Shown here piece by piece: positions 17,546-27,648 of a DNA stretch of 64,000 nucleotides; within the stretch, counting starts at the first letter, position 1, and every line of letters starts with the position of its first letter. This DNA is from Thermoproteota archaeon (lineage in GTDB: Archaea > Thermoproteota > Thermoprotei_A > Sulfolobales > Ignisphaeraceae), in the NCBI GenBank assembly GCA_030550585.1, contig JAUQPB010000002.1:20001-84000 (forward strand). Direction: 5' to 3'. Under the pieces are notes generated by a model. That model was not told where the DNA came from. It saw nothing but the letters and a program-made list of their open reading frames with translations, and did no database searches. The translations under genes were made by a program, and so were the position numbers.

Positions 17546-18868
17546 TTGTGCAGCTATAGAAAATGTGATAAAAAGGTAGGATTTGCTACAGTAGTGCTAT
17601 TATTATTTGTGATGCAAATCCCCTATGAATTGAAAGGACAAAACAATGTATTGCTCGTTGATGAGCATGATATTCAATGGGTATACACAAATAATTCTGT
17701 TCCACAATCACTATACAAGGATTTCTCAATAGCACTCTCTTACAGCGGTATAAAAGCGACATTTAGCATGGAAACGAGTCTGGTTAACCAGAGTGTTACA
17801 TCTACAGTCAACTTCACTATAAACATTGTTGGAGGCGAACGAATACATTACCTGTATACATCACTCATAGAAATCAACAATTCGAAAAAGCTTATAGAAA
17901 ACGTGGAAGGAAACATTGCAATAGATAAGAATACAATATTGGTACAGTGGCACAAGCATGAGGTAGTAATGTCAGGCAAATTTAATGAAACGCGTGCTTG
18001 GATTCCATTCAAGCAACCATTAGTAGAGCTACTGAATAATGCATCAATTAATCCTGGCAAGGTTATAACAGATGCTAGCGGAGTTTATGTAGCAGAGGCC
18101 ACTCAAGACAACTTCAAATCTATTTACTATCTCTTTGACGTTTATGTAAATAAGAGTAGGTACCTAAGCCTTTACACAAACTCTATACAGAGCTGTGCTG
18201 TACTTGATTCTCTTCCAATGAGAACAGACATAAACATGGACATTAAGATGAGTAGATATATGAGTAAATATGGTATATCAGTAGAAGGCTCTATGCCTAG
18301 CGACATAGTAAACGGATACAAAGCAACTTTATGTATACTACCTCTGTTGATTAAGCTTCAAGACTTGATTCAACACATAGAGGCTGATATGACGCAAATG
18401 AAAATTCATAGTTCTGCATCATTTAATCTATTTTTAACATCGTTTATACCAACTTTTTTGAGAAATATTGCAAACAATGTAATAAATGGTTATGTAAATG
18501 TGATTTCATCGCCTTACCTAAAGGGACATAGCAATGCAATAGTTGTTTCACTCTATAATTACTCTTCTTCGAATATGGCGATGGCAATGGCAATATATAG
18601 TATGAACTACACCAATAATATGAATTACAAGGAGCTCTTGTGCAACCTGTCAAACTATATCATGACCCCCTTTATTAATCAGAATATTTGTAGCGAAATA
18701 AATAAAGCAGTTATGATTATAGGACATGCAAATACAACAACACCAGCTACACAAGGAATCCCTATTAACATGTTTTTAGCATTGCTTGCACTGATTATAG
18801 TGATAGTGGCTGTGGAGACTGGAATAGTGGTATACATGACTATAAAAATTGCGAAACGCAAAAAATGA
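17546..18868 (+). CDS. secreted, membrane-anchored protein of unknown function
   Basis: A 440-residue protein with an N-terminal signal helix (FATVVLLLFVMQIP), a large extracellular part rich in Asn/Ser/Thr with many N-x-S/T sites, and a C-terminal transmembrane anchor (LALLALIIVIVAVETGIVVYM) followed by KIAKRKK. This gives an outside N terminus. The TTG start at 17546 is uncertain. The gene abuts the convergent aminopropyltransferase with no gap. No domain is recognised. Confidence 0.7.
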   Translation: MCSYRKCDKKVGFATVVLLLFVMQIPYELKGQNNVLLVDEHDIQWVYTNNSVPQSLYKDFSIALSYSGIKATFSMETSLVNQSVTSTVNFTINIVGGERIHYLYTSLIEINNSKKLIENVEGNIAIDKNTILVQWHKHEVVMSGKFNETRAWIPFKQPLVELLNNASINPGKVITDASGVYVAEATQDNFKSIYYLFDVYVNKSRYLSLYTNSIQSCAVLDSLPMRTDINMDIKMSRYMSKYGISVEGSMPSDIVNGYKATLCILPLLIKLQDLIQHIEADMTQMKIHSSASFNLFLTSFIPTFLRNIANNVINGYVNVISSPYLKGHSNAIVVSLYNYSSSNMAMAMAIYSMNYTNNMNYKELLCNLSNYIMTPFINQNICSEINKAVMIIGHANTTTPATQGIPINMFLALLALIIVIVAVETGIVVYMTIKIAKRKK

Positions 18869-19729
18869 TCAGTATACACCCATTAGAAGTAGTGCTACCA
18901 TTCTCTTTCCATTAATGAACCTTGTGCTAACTCTCCTAGACCTTAGCACATTATCAACGTATTCAGAATTCAGCAACATGCTTGTATCAATTTTCTTAGA
19001 TCCTATAACAAAATTGCATGAGTATCCAAATGATGGTATCCAAACCTGGTATTCAGCAACGTACTTGAATACTGATTTGATGCTATTAGCTACATTATCG
19101 TAAACTTGTGTGTAGAAGAATCTTGAACCAGCTTGAGTAACCATAACACCGTTCTCTGTTAATATGCCATTTATTCTGTCAAAGAATTGTTTTGTATATA
19201 AATCTTTTGCTATATCACTTGAGTAAGGATCGGTCAGATCAAGTATAACAACATCATATTGCGCACCTTTTTCATATTCTTTTTCGACAAATCTTTTTCC
19301 ATCTTCAATTACTACTCTAGCCCTCTTGTCAAAGAAAGATCCCTGATGCATCTCTGGCAAGTATTCTTTGGCTAGCTCAACAACATCCTTATCTATATCA
19401 ACCATAAAAGCCTCTTCAACAGTGCTATGCTTTAAGACTTCTCTAAGAGTGGCACCCTCACCTCCACCTATTATTAAAACTCTTCTAGGATTTGGATGGA
19501 GAACCATGGCCGGGTGAACAAGGGATTCATGATATATGAACTCATCAGATGTTGTGCTCTGAAGATACCCATCTAGAACAAGAGCTTTTCCAAAGTCCTC
19601 GACATCGGCTACTATAATTTCTTGAAAAGGCGACCTCTTAATTGTGATGAGGGCGCGTGTCTTTACCACCATTAAACTATTTTTGCCGATTCCCTGAACT
19701 ATTACGGTTCCTAACATCATTTTCCTCAC
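18869..19729 (-). CDS. speE: spermidine synthase-type aminopropyltransferase
   Basis: A 286-residue protein with the family motifs: YHESLVHPAM, the nucleotide-binding loop IIGGGEGATLREVLKH, an acidic loop VDIDKDVVELA, and the catalytic VILDLTDPYSS. It transfers the aminopropyl group of decarboxylated S-adenosylmethionine to a diamine or agmatine. With agmatinase at 10.3 kb it points to polyamine synthesis. The exact acceptor cannot be read from sequence. Confidence 0.92.
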   Translation of the reverse strand: MRKMMLGTVIVQGIGKNSLMVVKTRALITIKRSPFQEIIVADVEDFGKALVLDGYLQSTTSDEFIYHESLVHPAMVLHPNPRRVLIIGGGEGATLREVLKHSTVEEAFMVDIDKDVVELAKEYLPEMHQGSFFDKRARVVIEDGKRFVEKEYEKGAQYDVVILDLTDPYSSDIAKDLYTKQFFDRINGILTENGVMVTQAGSRFFYTQVYDNVANSIKSVFKYVAEYQVWIPSFGYSCNFVIGSKKIDTSMLLNSEYVDNVLRSRRVSTRFINGKRMVALLLMGVY

Positions 19730-19800
19730 ATTAATTATGCTTATTTAATGCTAAAATTTAAATATAGCTTTAAAATGCTTTTGTGTGTAAATTTGGAGGT

Positions 19801-19870
19801 TGTGTGATGACCATACTAAACGCTGATCACCTTCTACTGACTGGTGATGTGGGGCCAAAGCGCTGATGAG
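19801..19870 (+). ncRNA. C/D box sRNA
   Basis: C GTGATGA (19804), an exact 12-nt guide, D' CTGA (19823), C' GTGATGT (19844), an exact 12-nt guide, D CTGA (19863). A second CTGA lies in the spacer at 19837. The gene stands alone in the intergenic region between speE and the DtxR-type regulator. Its guides were not matched to a target here. Confidence 0.85.
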
Positions 19871-19906
19871 CAAAGATGTAGCATGTTCAGCATTAAATTC
19901 CATACT

Positions 19907-20656
19907 TTAACTGATCTCTAGCCCTCTTATCATATTAGCTTGATGGTGTATCATTTCCAGCAAGTTATTGTTGGGGCTTTTTATAACAATTTTTATTGAA
20001 TTTTTCTCTACAATAGTTACTATACTACCCCTGACAATACCTGCATGCACTAACTTCATTACTAAATCATCTTGAAATGAACACATAATTCTTGTTATCT
20101 TCACTCTTGTACCAGCATTAAACATTGTCAATGGTTTGTCGCCTTCAATTTCACGAAGCTCTTTCTCATTATATTCTGGGAGCCCTGGAATTGGGTTTCC
20201 ATGTGGGCACACACTAGGTTTTTTCATAAATATCCATAGTTTATCGAAGAACTCGGGAGGCATGTGCTCTAGCATATGAGCATACTCATGTGCTTTGAGA
20301 AGGTCAAACCCAAGATAGTAGTAGAGAAAGTATTCTGCTAGTCTATGTCTCTTAACTATACTTGTAGCGATCTTCCTTCCCTTCTCACTTAACCTAACAC
20401 CTTCATATGGAAGCCACACCACGTAGCCATTAGATTCTAACTTCTTCAAGGTTTTGGAGACTGTTGCTGCAGTGACCTTGAGCTCCTTTGCAATATCGCC
20501 TGTCTTAGCATACCCTAGCACCTCCTCTAATCTATAAATAGCTTTTAGATAGTCTTCTAGAGTTCTTGAATCTCTATTCAAAAGTTTGTCCCAAAAGCAT
20601 ATGCTAAATAAAAAACTATTATAGATTTCTTTAATAAAATGATTGATTGGATCCAT
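19907..20656 (-). CDS. DtxR/MntR-family metal-dependent repressor
   Basis: A 249-residue protein with an N-terminal extension of about 30 residues, a winged helix (DYLKAIYRLEE ... TGDIAKELKVTAATVSKTLKKLESNGYV), the metal-binding dimerisation domain (HRLAEYFLYYYLG, HAYEHMLEH-like HEYAHMLEHMP, CPHGNPIPG) and a C-terminal FeoA/SH3-like domain. Fe- or Mn-dependent repression is expected from the family; target operators were not identified. Confidence 0.92.
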   Translation of the reverse strand: MDPINHFIKEIYNSFLFSICFWDKLLNRDSRTLEDYLKAIYRLEEVLGYAKTGDIAKELKVTAATVSKTLKKLESNGYVVWLPYEGVRLSEKGRKIATSIVKRHRLAEYFLYYYLGFDLLKAHEYAHMLEHMPPEFFDKLWIFMKKPSVCPHGNPIPGLPEYNEKELREIEGDKPLTMFNAGTRVKITRIMCSFQDDLVMKLVHAGIVRGSIVTIVEKNSIKIVIKSPNNNLLEMIHHQANMIRGLEIS

Positions 20657-20770
20657 TCTTATCTTAAAAACAACATCTCAAATTACAGACATGTAATCAA
20701 GGTTCTGCAAAACCCTTACAGTTTATAGAGTAACTGGCTAGAACTAAATATAAATGGATAGGGTAAAGAA

Positions 20771-21130
20771 ATGTTAGAAAGGCTATCAAAAGCCATCAAA
20801 GAGGTAAACATAAGTACAACAAAGATTAGGGCGACATTCAGCAAATCGGTGAGAGGAGGATCTAAGTTCAAGATATTTAGGGGTAGAAAAAACTTAGAGG
20901 AGGATATATCCGACATCGCTACAGTACTTGTTAATATAATGTTAATGGGCAAGGAGAAGGCAAGCAAGTGCAGATACTACGATACTGAGACAGGTTCGTG
21001 TATGTTCCATAGACCAAATGTTATGGTACCAACTCTAGAATACGTAAGTAAAAATGGTATTCTATACATTAACGTATCTAAACATCCGGAGATATGTGCA
21101 GCATGTCCTTATTGGACTCCCAAACAATGA
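20771..21130 (+). CDS. protein of unknown function with four C-terminal cysteines
   Basis: A 119-residue basic protein whose C-terminal half has four cysteines (KCRYYD, SCMFH, ICAACPYW) that could hold a metal centre. It lies just before the pyr operon promoter on the same strand. The family is not recognised. Confidence 0.6.
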   Translation: MLERLSKAIKEVNISTTKIRATFSKSVRGGSKFKIFRGRKNLEEDISDIATVLVNIMLMGKEKASKCRYYDTETGSCMFHRPNVMVPTLEYVSKNGILYINVSKHPEICAACPYWTPKQ

Positions 21131-21152
21131 GCATCCAGATATGAGATACGTT

Positions 21153-21166
21153 TCTTTTATAAACTT
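21153..21166 (+). promoter_or_regulatory. TATA promoter of the pyrimidine operon
   Basis: TCTTTTATAAACTT is a good TATA box; a start about 25 bases downstream leaves a short leader before GTG 21204. It is the only evident promoter for pyrF to the terminal unknown gene. Confidence 0.6.
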
Positions 21167-21203
21167 TAAAATTCTGTATAAGCAATCCATATTGTGAAAC
21201 ACC

Positions 21204-21878
21204 GTGTTGATAGTTGCTCTAGATCCTCCAAATTATGTTGATGTCGTAGAATGGATTGAAAGGAGATATAATGAACTTAAAGATATTGTTCAAGGCTTTA
21301 AGCTAGGATTACCGGCAATTATAAGGGTTGGTGTAGAAACTATCAGCAAAATCTTCAAAGAATACAACGGTCTTTTAATTGCTGATTTGAAACTTGCTGA
21401 TATAGGAGATATAATGGCCCTTACAGCAAGTATTTTGAAAGAACATGGCTTCAACGCTGTAATAGCCCATGCCTTTGTCGGATACAAGCAAGCAATTGAC
21501 GAACTTAGCAATGTTTGTAAAAAGGAGGGTTTGAAGCTCATACTAGTTGTTTCAATGTCTCACAAGGGCTCTGAGGAGTTTCTAGACAGGCATTTGGAGG
21601 GTTTTATCGAGGTTGCTAGAATTGCTGGTGCCTGGGGTCTTGTAGCACCAGCTACAAGACCTATGATCATAAAAAAAGTTAGGGAGGTTGTTGATAGCGA
21701 AATGAAGATCTTATCTCCTGGCGTTGGGGTGCAAGGTGCTGAGCCAGGCACGGCGCTATGCCATGGTGCCGACTACGAGATTGTTGGAAGAGCCATAGCA
21801 TATGCTGATAATGTGAGGCAAAACGCTTTAAAGATTTTAGAGATTCAGAGGCAAAGGGCGGCAAAATGTCGTGGATAG
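21204..21878 (+). CDS. pyrF: orotidine 5'-phosphate decarboxylase
   Basis: A 224-residue TIM-barrel enzyme that makes UMP from OMP. The catalytic segment LIADLKLADIGDI (DxKxxDI) and phosphate-binding ILSPGVGVQG are present. GTG start at 21204. First gene of the complete pyr operon; it overlaps pyrE by 13 bases. The island copy of the operon has no pyrF. Confidence 0.95.
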   Translation: MLIVALDPPNYVDVVEWIERRYNELKDIVQGFKLGLPAIIRVGVETISKIFKEYNGLLIADLKLADIGDIMALTASILKEHGFNAVIAHAFVGYKQAIDELSNVCKKEGLKLILVVSMSHKGSEEFLDRHLEGFIEVARIAGAWGLVAPATRPMIIKKVREVVDSEMKILSPGVGVQGAEPGTALCHGADYEIVGRAIAYADNVRQNALKILEIQRQRAAKCRG

Positions 21879-22468
21879 TAGATCTATATAAGTATGGAAT
21901 GATTAAAATAGGCAGTTTTAGACTGACTTCAGGATTGGAAAGCCCTTACTACATAGATTTGCGTCTTTTGTATAGCTTTCCAGAGCTTAGGAATAGGGTG
22001 ATAAGCGAAATCATATCGAGGTTTAGCATATTAAAGCAATGTGATGTTGTTTTAGGTGTTGCGACAAGCGGGTTGGTGTTGGCATCTATAATAGCAGATA
22101 GACTGGGCAAACCTCTTGCCTATGTAAGGATCGAGAAAAAGGAGCACGGGACAAAATCGTTGGTAGAGGGAATAGTTAGCGACAAATATGTTGTAATAGT
22201 TGATGATGTTGCTACAACAGGCGGCTCTATAGAGCATGCAGTAGTTGCAGTCAAGGATTTGGGAGGTAGACCTGTAGCAGCTGTCACAGTAATTGATAGA
22301 GAACAAGGGGCGAGAGAGAGGCTGAGGAAATATGGGATTGAATTATATAGTTTGGTCACAGCTCGTGAGATTTTCGATATCCTCTACAGCAATGGGTACA
22401 TAGGGTTCGATATGTACAATAAGATAATTAGGTATATTCAAGATACAAATGTAAGTAACATGCTGTAG
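21866..22468 (+). CDS. pyrE: orotate phosphoribosyltransferase
   Basis: A 200-residue PRTase. N-terminal [14 protein letters not shown] binds orotate, and [13 protein letters not shown] is the PRPP loop. It is the full-length reference for the truncated copy beside the CRISPR array: residues 64 onward ([11 protein letters not shown]) correspond to where that copy begins. Confidence 0.95.
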   Translation: MSWIVDLYKYGMIKIGSFRLTSGLESPYYIDLRLLYSFPELRNRVISEIISRFSILKQCDVVLGVATSGLVLASIIADRLGKPLAYVRIEKKEHGTKSLVEGIVSDKYVVIVDDVATTGGSIEHAVVAVKDLGGRPVAAVTVIDREQGARERLRKYGIELYSLVTAREIFDILYSNGYIGFDMYNKIIRYIQDTNVSNML

Positions 22469-22524
22469 AATGCAAGCCGAAGAGCTTATATTTTTGTGCA
22501 GCTAAACGATTTTCCTGGGTCTTT

Positions 22525-23457
22525 GTGAAAACATATTTTTATCAACGCGATATCATATCAATACTAGACTTTAACAGAGAAAGCATTGAAACGCTATTTG
22601 AGTATACAGATAAAATGATGAAGTATGCCAACTCAAAGCTTAATTTGTTGAATGGGAAGGTGGTCTCACTGGCATTTTTCGAACCGTCGACAAGAACTAG
22701 ATTAAGCTTCGAGGTTGCTGCGAAAAGGCTTGGAGCAGATGTTATAACGATTGTTGGAGAGGAAGCTTTGAGCATTAGCAAGGGTGAGACACTTGCTGAT
22801 ACTATCAAGATGTTGGATTCTTATTCGGATGCCATAGTAATTAGGCATAAATATGAAGGTGTAGCAAAATATGCATCAGAGATAGCTGAGCACCCGGTTA
22901 TAAATGCTGGTGATGGGAAACAACATCATCCCACACAGACAATGATTGATTTGTATACTATTAAAAAGTTTTTCAATGGTATAGATGGTCTTGTCTATGG
23001 GGTATTAGGGGATTTGAGATATGGCAGAGCCACAACATCATTTATATATGGTCTTTCACTGTTTAAACCAAAGAAGATATATATGATATCGCCTGAAAGC
23101 CTGAGGGCAAGAGAAGAGGTGTTGCATGTACTGAAGGAGAGAGGTATCGCCTTTGAGGAGAGAAGAAACTTGGAAGAGGTTATAGAGGAGCTAGATGTGT
23201 TATATGTTATAAGGATTCAGAAGGAGAGGTTCCCAGATCCACTAGAATATGAAAAGGTTAAGGGGTCGTACAAAGTTACGCTCGATGTTATTAAAAAAGC
23301 TAAGAAAGATTTGAAGATTTTACATCCACTTCCAAAAGTTGATGAGATCGACGAGAGAATAGATAATACGCCATATGCAGCATACTTTACACAGGCAAAA
23401 TATGGGGTGCCGGTTAGAATGGCACTTCTAGCCCTCATTTTTGGTGTTGAACCATGA
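22525..23457 (+). CDS. pyrB: aspartate carbamoyltransferase catalytic subunit
   Basis: A 310-residue protein with the carbamoyl phosphate site [13 protein letters not shown], the [10 protein letters not shown] motif and [13 protein letters not shown] start. It forms the holoenzyme with PyrI, whose gene overlaps it. By eye about two thirds of residues are identical in the island paralogue. Confidence 0.96.
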   Translation: MKTYFYQRDIISILDFNRESIETLFEYTDKMMKYANSKLNLLNGKVVSLAFFEPSTRTRLSFEVAAKRLGADVITIVGEEALSISKGETLADTIKMLDSYSDAIVIRHKYEGVAKYASEIAEHPVINAGDGKQHHPTQTMIDLYTIKKFFNGIDGLVYGVLGDLRYGRATTSFIYGLSLFKPKKIYMISPESLRAREEVLHVLKERGIAFEERRNLEEVIEELDVLYVIRIQKERFPDPLEYEKVKGSYKVTLDVIKKAKKDLKILHPLPKVDEIDERIDNTPYAAYFTQAKYGVPVRMALLALIFGVEP

Positions 23458-23936
23458 TTGAAGAGCCTACGCTCACAGTTTCTAAGATTAGAAACGGCAC
23501 GGTAATAGATCATATACCTGCTGGAAAAGCTATGGATATACTAAACGTACTTGGGATTGATGGTAAAGAGGGTTTGAGAATAGCAGTTCTAATGAATGTC
23601 GAGAGTAAGAAGCTTGGAAGAAAAGATATAATAAAGATAGAGGGTAGAAGGCTTTCACCAGATGATCTAAATGTGATAGCATTGCTCGCTCCAAATGCCA
23701 CTATAAACATTATCGAGGATTTCGCTGTAATAGAAAAATACAAAGTCTCATTACCGAACGTAATCACAGATGTTCTTAGATGCCCTAACCCAACGTGTAT
23801 AACCAACAAGAAGGGAGAGCATGTTAGAACAAGATTCAAACTACTTTCAAAAGAGCCTCTCAAGTTGCAATGCGAATATTGTGGAACGGTTATTAGCGAG
23901 AGTGAGGTGGCTAAACTGGTTGCTAGAAAGCACTAG
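23454..23936 (+). CDS. pyrI: aspartate carbamoyltransferase regulatory subunit
   Basis: A 160-residue protein. N-terminal nucleotide-binding domain ([17 protein letters not shown]) and a C-terminal zinc domain with four cysteines (CPNPTC, CEYC). It overlaps the pyrB stop by four bases and allows nucleotide control of ATCase. Confidence 0.95.
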   Translation: MIEEPTLTVSKIRNGTVIDHIPAGKAMDILNVLGIDGKEGLRIAVLMNVESKKLGRKDIIKIEGRRLSPDDLNVIALLAPNATINIIEDFAVIEKYKVSLPNVITDVLRCPNPTCITNKKGEHVRTRFKLLSKEPLKLQCEYCGTVISESEVAKLVARKH

Positions 23937-24711
23937 GTTAAGATACATAGTTAAACCTGCTAGGGTCATTGAAAACAAGCCTATATCTGGTAGCATGCAT
24001 ATACTTAGAATTGAGTTGATTAGACATTCTGTAGAGGTTGAACCATTTAACTTTTTCAATATATGGGTACCCAGAGTAGATGAAATACCACTTAGCATAG
24101 CATATGCTGACAGTAAATCTCTATTCTTTATATACAGAATAAGGGGTGTAGGTACAAAAACATTATCACAGTTGAAACCTGGTGAATTCATAGGGGTTAA
24201 GGGACCTCTTGGAAAGGGTTTCAAACCTTTGAATAATAGAAGATGGCTTATAGTCGCCGGTGGCGTAGGAATCGCGCCTGTGCCATTCTTATTAAGCTTT
24301 GCAATAAAAACGAACACAAAGATTGATGTGATCTGGGGTGTGAAGAAAAGCGATGAGTTCTTCGATTTGTCAAATGTTTTTGGTTTAAAGCAGAGAGGCT
24401 GGAGGCTCATCAAAGTCTCAGAAGACTGCCAGGATGGTTTATGTGGAACTGCATTATCGGTTCTAAATAGTGTTAGCATTAATGATTATGATGTTGTATT
24501 GGCTATAGGTCCTCAGCAAATGTTGTTATCATTTTGTAGGATGCTCAAGGATAGAGAAAATGTTTATGTATCGCTAGAGAATATGGTTAAATGCGGCATT
24601 GGAGTTTGTGGCTCATGCTATTTGAAGGGGTCTCACAAATTGCTATGCATTGATGGACCTGTTTTTAAATGCTCTGAAGTGGTCGATCATCTTGAGAGTT
24701 CTATTTCTTAA
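23920..24711 (+). CDS. pyrK: dihydroorotate dehydrogenase electron-transfer subunit
   Basis: A ferredoxin-reductase-like protein: FAD-binding beta barrel ([14 protein letters not shown]), [12 protein letters not shown]-binding region, and a C-terminal [2Fe-2S] site ([14 protein letters not shown] ... LCIDGP). It passes electrons from PyrD. The ORF track extends it upstream inside pyrI; TTG 23920 gives an N terminus comparable with the paralogue and a 17-base overlap with pyrI. Confidence 0.92.
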   Translation: MLESTRLRYIVKPARVIENKPISGSMHILRIELIRHSVEVEPFNFFNIWVPRVDEIPLSIAYADSKSLFFIYRIRGVGTKTLSQLKPGEFIGVKGPLGKGFKPLNNRRWLIVAGGVGIAPVPFLLSFAIKTNTKIDVIWGVKKSDEFFDLSNVFGLKQRGWRLIKVSEDCQDGLCGTALSVLNSVSINDYDVVLAIGPQQMLLSFCRMLKDRENVYVSLENMVKCGIGVCGSCYLKGSHKLLCIDGPVFKCSEVVDHLESSIS

Positions 24712-26014
24712 AGCTCTACTTGATGAGGTTAGAGAGGTTACGGTGTTTGTGAATGAAAATGGTTTTGTGACGCAGATAAGGAATGGTATATACAAAGAAC
24801 TTTGTCAAGAATATGAATGTGAGGATCTGACAGTACATGGTATAGCTCTTCCAGGTTTTATAGATATCCATACACATTTAAGAGGATTGATGTTGGCATA
24901 CAAGGAAGATGAGGAAAGTGGGACAAAGGCTGCAGCCAGAGGAGGGTATACAGCAGTAGTAGACATGCCTAATACAGTGCCCCGAATAGATAACTTAGAT
25001 GCATTCGAATCCAAAATAGCAAAGCTAAGTACAAATGCCTATACAGACTTTGGTATAGCTATTGCACCTCCACAAAATAGGAGTTTCGGTGAGTTCAAAT
25101 CTCTTATAATGAAACAAGAGGTCGTGGCAATTGGTGAAATATTCCCAGAAGAACTGAGCATGCTACCTCAAGTTCTCAGCATCTTAGATCAGCTTAGAGT
25201 TAAAAAACTTGTAATGGTACATCCAGAGCATGAGAAATTTATTAATGAATGTGAAAAAGGCTCTAGATGGTTGTGCAGACCCTTAGAAGCAGAGGTGAAA
25301 TCGTTAATAGAGATACGCAAAATTGTATCTAGATCCTTCCATCATATACCACTTCATGTCACACACGCGACAAACCCTATCACCATAACATATGCAAAGA
25401 ACAATGGATTTACCGTTGATACAACACCACATTACATTTACTTATCGAGTGAAGATGAGTACAGAAAAGGTTGTTTAGCTAAGGTGAATCCACCGCTAAG
25501 ACACATTTCTACAACTATTTCAATGCTTCAATATCTACACCATGTAGATGCTATCGCAACAGACCATGCACCACATTCAATCGATGAAAAAACTAGAGAA
25601 TTTTCTGATTGTCCATCTGGCATACCATCTATTGAGGTAGCCTCAGCACTTGTGATAAACCTTGTTTCAAAAAATATTATCGATTTGAATACGCTTGCCA
25701 GGCTTCTGTCTCTAGGCCCTTCAAAAATTCTGGGCTTAGAAAAATGGGGCTGTATCGACATTGGATGTGTAGCCAGCTACTCTGTGGTTGACCCATGGAA
25801 AGAGTGGGTTATAGATTCGTCAAAGTTCTATTCTAAAGCATCTTACAGTCCCTATGACGGGCTCAAAATCAGGGGATCTGTTGAAGCAACAATAATCCGC
25901 GGTGTTGTTGTACATTTAAATGGAGAAATAGTTTCTAAACCTATCGGTAAACCCATTGGGTGTCTACGCAATGGATCAAGAGCCTTCGCTAAGAACATCA
26001 GTTGCAGGGATTGA
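24692..26014 (+). CDS. pyrC: dihydroorotase
   Basis: An amidohydrolase with metal motif DIHTHLRG, HVTHAT and the catalytic DHAPHS. The start TTG 24692 was chosen because the paralogue also starts at a TTG in the equivalent place and family N termini begin with this short strand. It overlaps pyrK by 20 bases and pyrD by 44. Confidence 0.95.
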   Translation: MRVLFLKALLDEVREVTVFVNENGFVTQIRNGIYKELCQEYECEDLTVHGIALPGFIDIHTHLRGLMLAYKEDEESGTKAAARGGYTAVVDMPNTVPRIDNLDAFESKIAKLSTNAYTDFGIAIAPPQNRSFGEFKSLIMKQEVVAIGEIFPEELSMLPQVLSILDQLRVKKLVMVHPEHEKFINECEKGSRWLCRPLEAEVKSLIEIRKIVSRSFHHIPLHVTHATNPITITYAKNNGFTVDTTPHYIYLSSEDEYRKGCLAKVNPPLRHISTTISMLQYLHHVDAIATDHAPHSIDEKTREFSDCPSGIPSIEVASALVINLVSKNIIDLNTLARLLSLGPSKILGLEKWGCIDIGCVASYSVVDPWKEWVIDSSKFYSKASYSPYDGLKIRGSVEATIIRGVVVHLNGEIVSKPIGKPIGCLRNGSRAFAKNISCRD

Positions 26015-26897
26015 GCTCCTACATCCAATAATGAATGCAAGTGGGTTTCTGGGCTATTCAAAAGAGCATATACGTAGATTGGCTAGCTATGGTTTCTCAG
26101 CCATTGTCACAAAAACCATAACTCCATATCCTAAAAAAGGTTATGACCCCCCAATAATAATTGCACTGTCTAATGGTGGACTTTTAAATGCTGTAGGTCT
26201 TGAAAATCCTGGCAAAGAATGTATAAATGAGATGGTTGAAGAGGCTAAGAAACTGGGGATTCCGATAATAATTAGTGTTGGAGGGGCAACAGAGGAAGAA
26301 TTTGCTGAAGTTGCTGAAGAGGCCGAGCTCAGGGGTGCCACGGCCATTGAATTGAACCTTAGCTGTCCACATGCAAAAGGTTATGGCATTGAAATTGGAA
26401 TGGATCCGCAAAAAGTATTTAGTGTTGTAAAAAACGTGGCTTCGGTTACAAAAATACCTGTCATAGCAAAACTGGGGCTATCAGACAAGGTTTTAGAGTC
26501 TGCTGGAAAAGCTTTAGAGGCTGGGGCTAGTGGGTTAACTTTGATTAACACAATTAAGGCTATGGCTATAGACATATATTCCTTGAAACCAATTTTAACA
26601 AATGTATTTGGAGGATTATCAGGGCCTCCAATACACCCAATAGCCGTGCGTGTTGTCTATGAGGTCTATAGAGAATACAAAGCTGATATAATTGGCTGTG
26701 GTGGTGTAACAAAATGGGAGGATGTAGCAGAGTTTGTGGTGGCAGGTGCAAGAGCAGTTGAAGTAGGCACAGCAATTATCTTCAGTACAACCCAGCATAA
26801 ATTTGTAGAGGAGATGTTGGACAGTCTAAGAAACTGGCTTAAAATGCTTGGTTTTAAAGGTATTGAAGAGGTTGTTGGTATAGCACAAAAGATTTGA
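25971..26897 (+). CDS. pyrD: dihydroorotate dehydrogenase catalytic subunit
   Basis: An FMN enzyme of the type that partners PyrK. NASGFLGYSKEH, LSCPHAKGYG (catalytic Cys), PVIAKLGLSD and IIGCGGVTKWEDV are present. Start ATG 25971 was preferred over the track start at 25956; it overlaps pyrC. Confidence 0.95.
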   Translation: MDQEPSLRTSVAGIELLHPIMNASGFLGYSKEHIRRLASYGFSAIVTKTITPYPKKGYDPPIIIALSNGGLLNAVGLENPGKECINEMVEEAKKLGIPIIISVGGATEEEFAEVAEEAELRGATAIELNLSCPHAKGYGIEIGMDPQKVFSVVKNVASVTKIPVIAKLGLSDKVLESAGKALEAGASGLTLINTIKAMAIDIYSLKPILTNVFGGLSGPPIHPIAVRVVYEVYREYKADIIGCGGVTKWEDVAEFVVAGARAVEVGTAIIFSTTQHKFVEEMLDSLRNWLKMLGFKGIEEVVGIAQKI

Positions 26898-27577
26898 GTG
26901 AGACTGTGCTCAGAGGGAATATCATAATCAGAGCTAACTGCTCGGACAGAGAGCAGTGGATTAGATTAATAAAGAAGGGGGAGGTGAATGCAGTAGATCT
27001 TTGTCTAGAGGACTACTCTAAGAGCGAAGTAGAGGAGATGAACAGAGTTCTGGAAGACCATAATAAGGTTATGATAGCATATGCAACACCTATTCTGAAC
27101 ATATTCTTTTTACTTGTCGGCAGGCTCTTAACTTTGTTTAAACAATTGCAAAAAATAGACGCTGAGATTGTATTAAATAATAGATTGTTATCGCAAATAA
27201 AGCCTTTTATGCAATTCAAAGACATTGAACCAGCTATTATAGAAAAACAGTTGCGAGGGATATTAGCAATGTCGGGTTGGGACATAAACATAGAGTTGCA
27301 TTTGAGAGAGAATAGAGATGGTGTTATGGTTGTTGTCGGCTCAGGTATAACCTATGGCAACAAGTCAAGTGAAATAGGATATAGAATAGAACTTAGCACT
27401 ACAAAAGATGTTGTGTCGACAAGCATAAGCTCGGTAATAGAGATATTGAACTCTGAGGCTTTCATCTTGAAAGGTTTTAAGACATTTATTGATATGGGAA
27501 AAATTGAGGGCGTCTACACATCGTATATCAGCAAGCTTATAGAGAAAAGGGTTGTAGATTTGAAAGAGATTTTCTAA
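26894..27577 (+). CDS. unknown protein conserved at the end of both pyr operons
   Basis: A 227-residue protein starting at TTG 26894, overlapping the pyrD stop. I recognise no family. A weakly similar gene (45842-46702) occupies the same position in the second pyr operon; shared features are the GYRIELS/YRVEIS segment, a preceding strand with the same spacing, and a DMGKIEGVY/DIGLDEGLY segment. Conservation in both operons suggests a role tied to pyrimidine synthesis or its control. Confidence 0.7.
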   Translation: MSETVLRGNIIIRANCSDREQWIRLIKKGEVNAVDLCLEDYSKSEVEEMNRVLEDHNKVMIAYATPILNIFFLLVGRLLTLFKQLQKIDAEIVLNNRLLSQIKPFMQFKDIEPAIIEKQLRGILAMSGWDINIELHLRENRDGVMVVVGSGITYGNKSSEIGYRIELSTTKDVVSTSISSVIEILNSEAFILKGFKTFIDMGKIEGVYTSYISKLIEKRVVDLKEIF

Positions 27578-27648
27578 TGAGCTAATGTATTATATCACAT
27601 CTGTGACAAAGCACAGCATTTGTTTTAGAAAATTGATGATAGTCTGTT

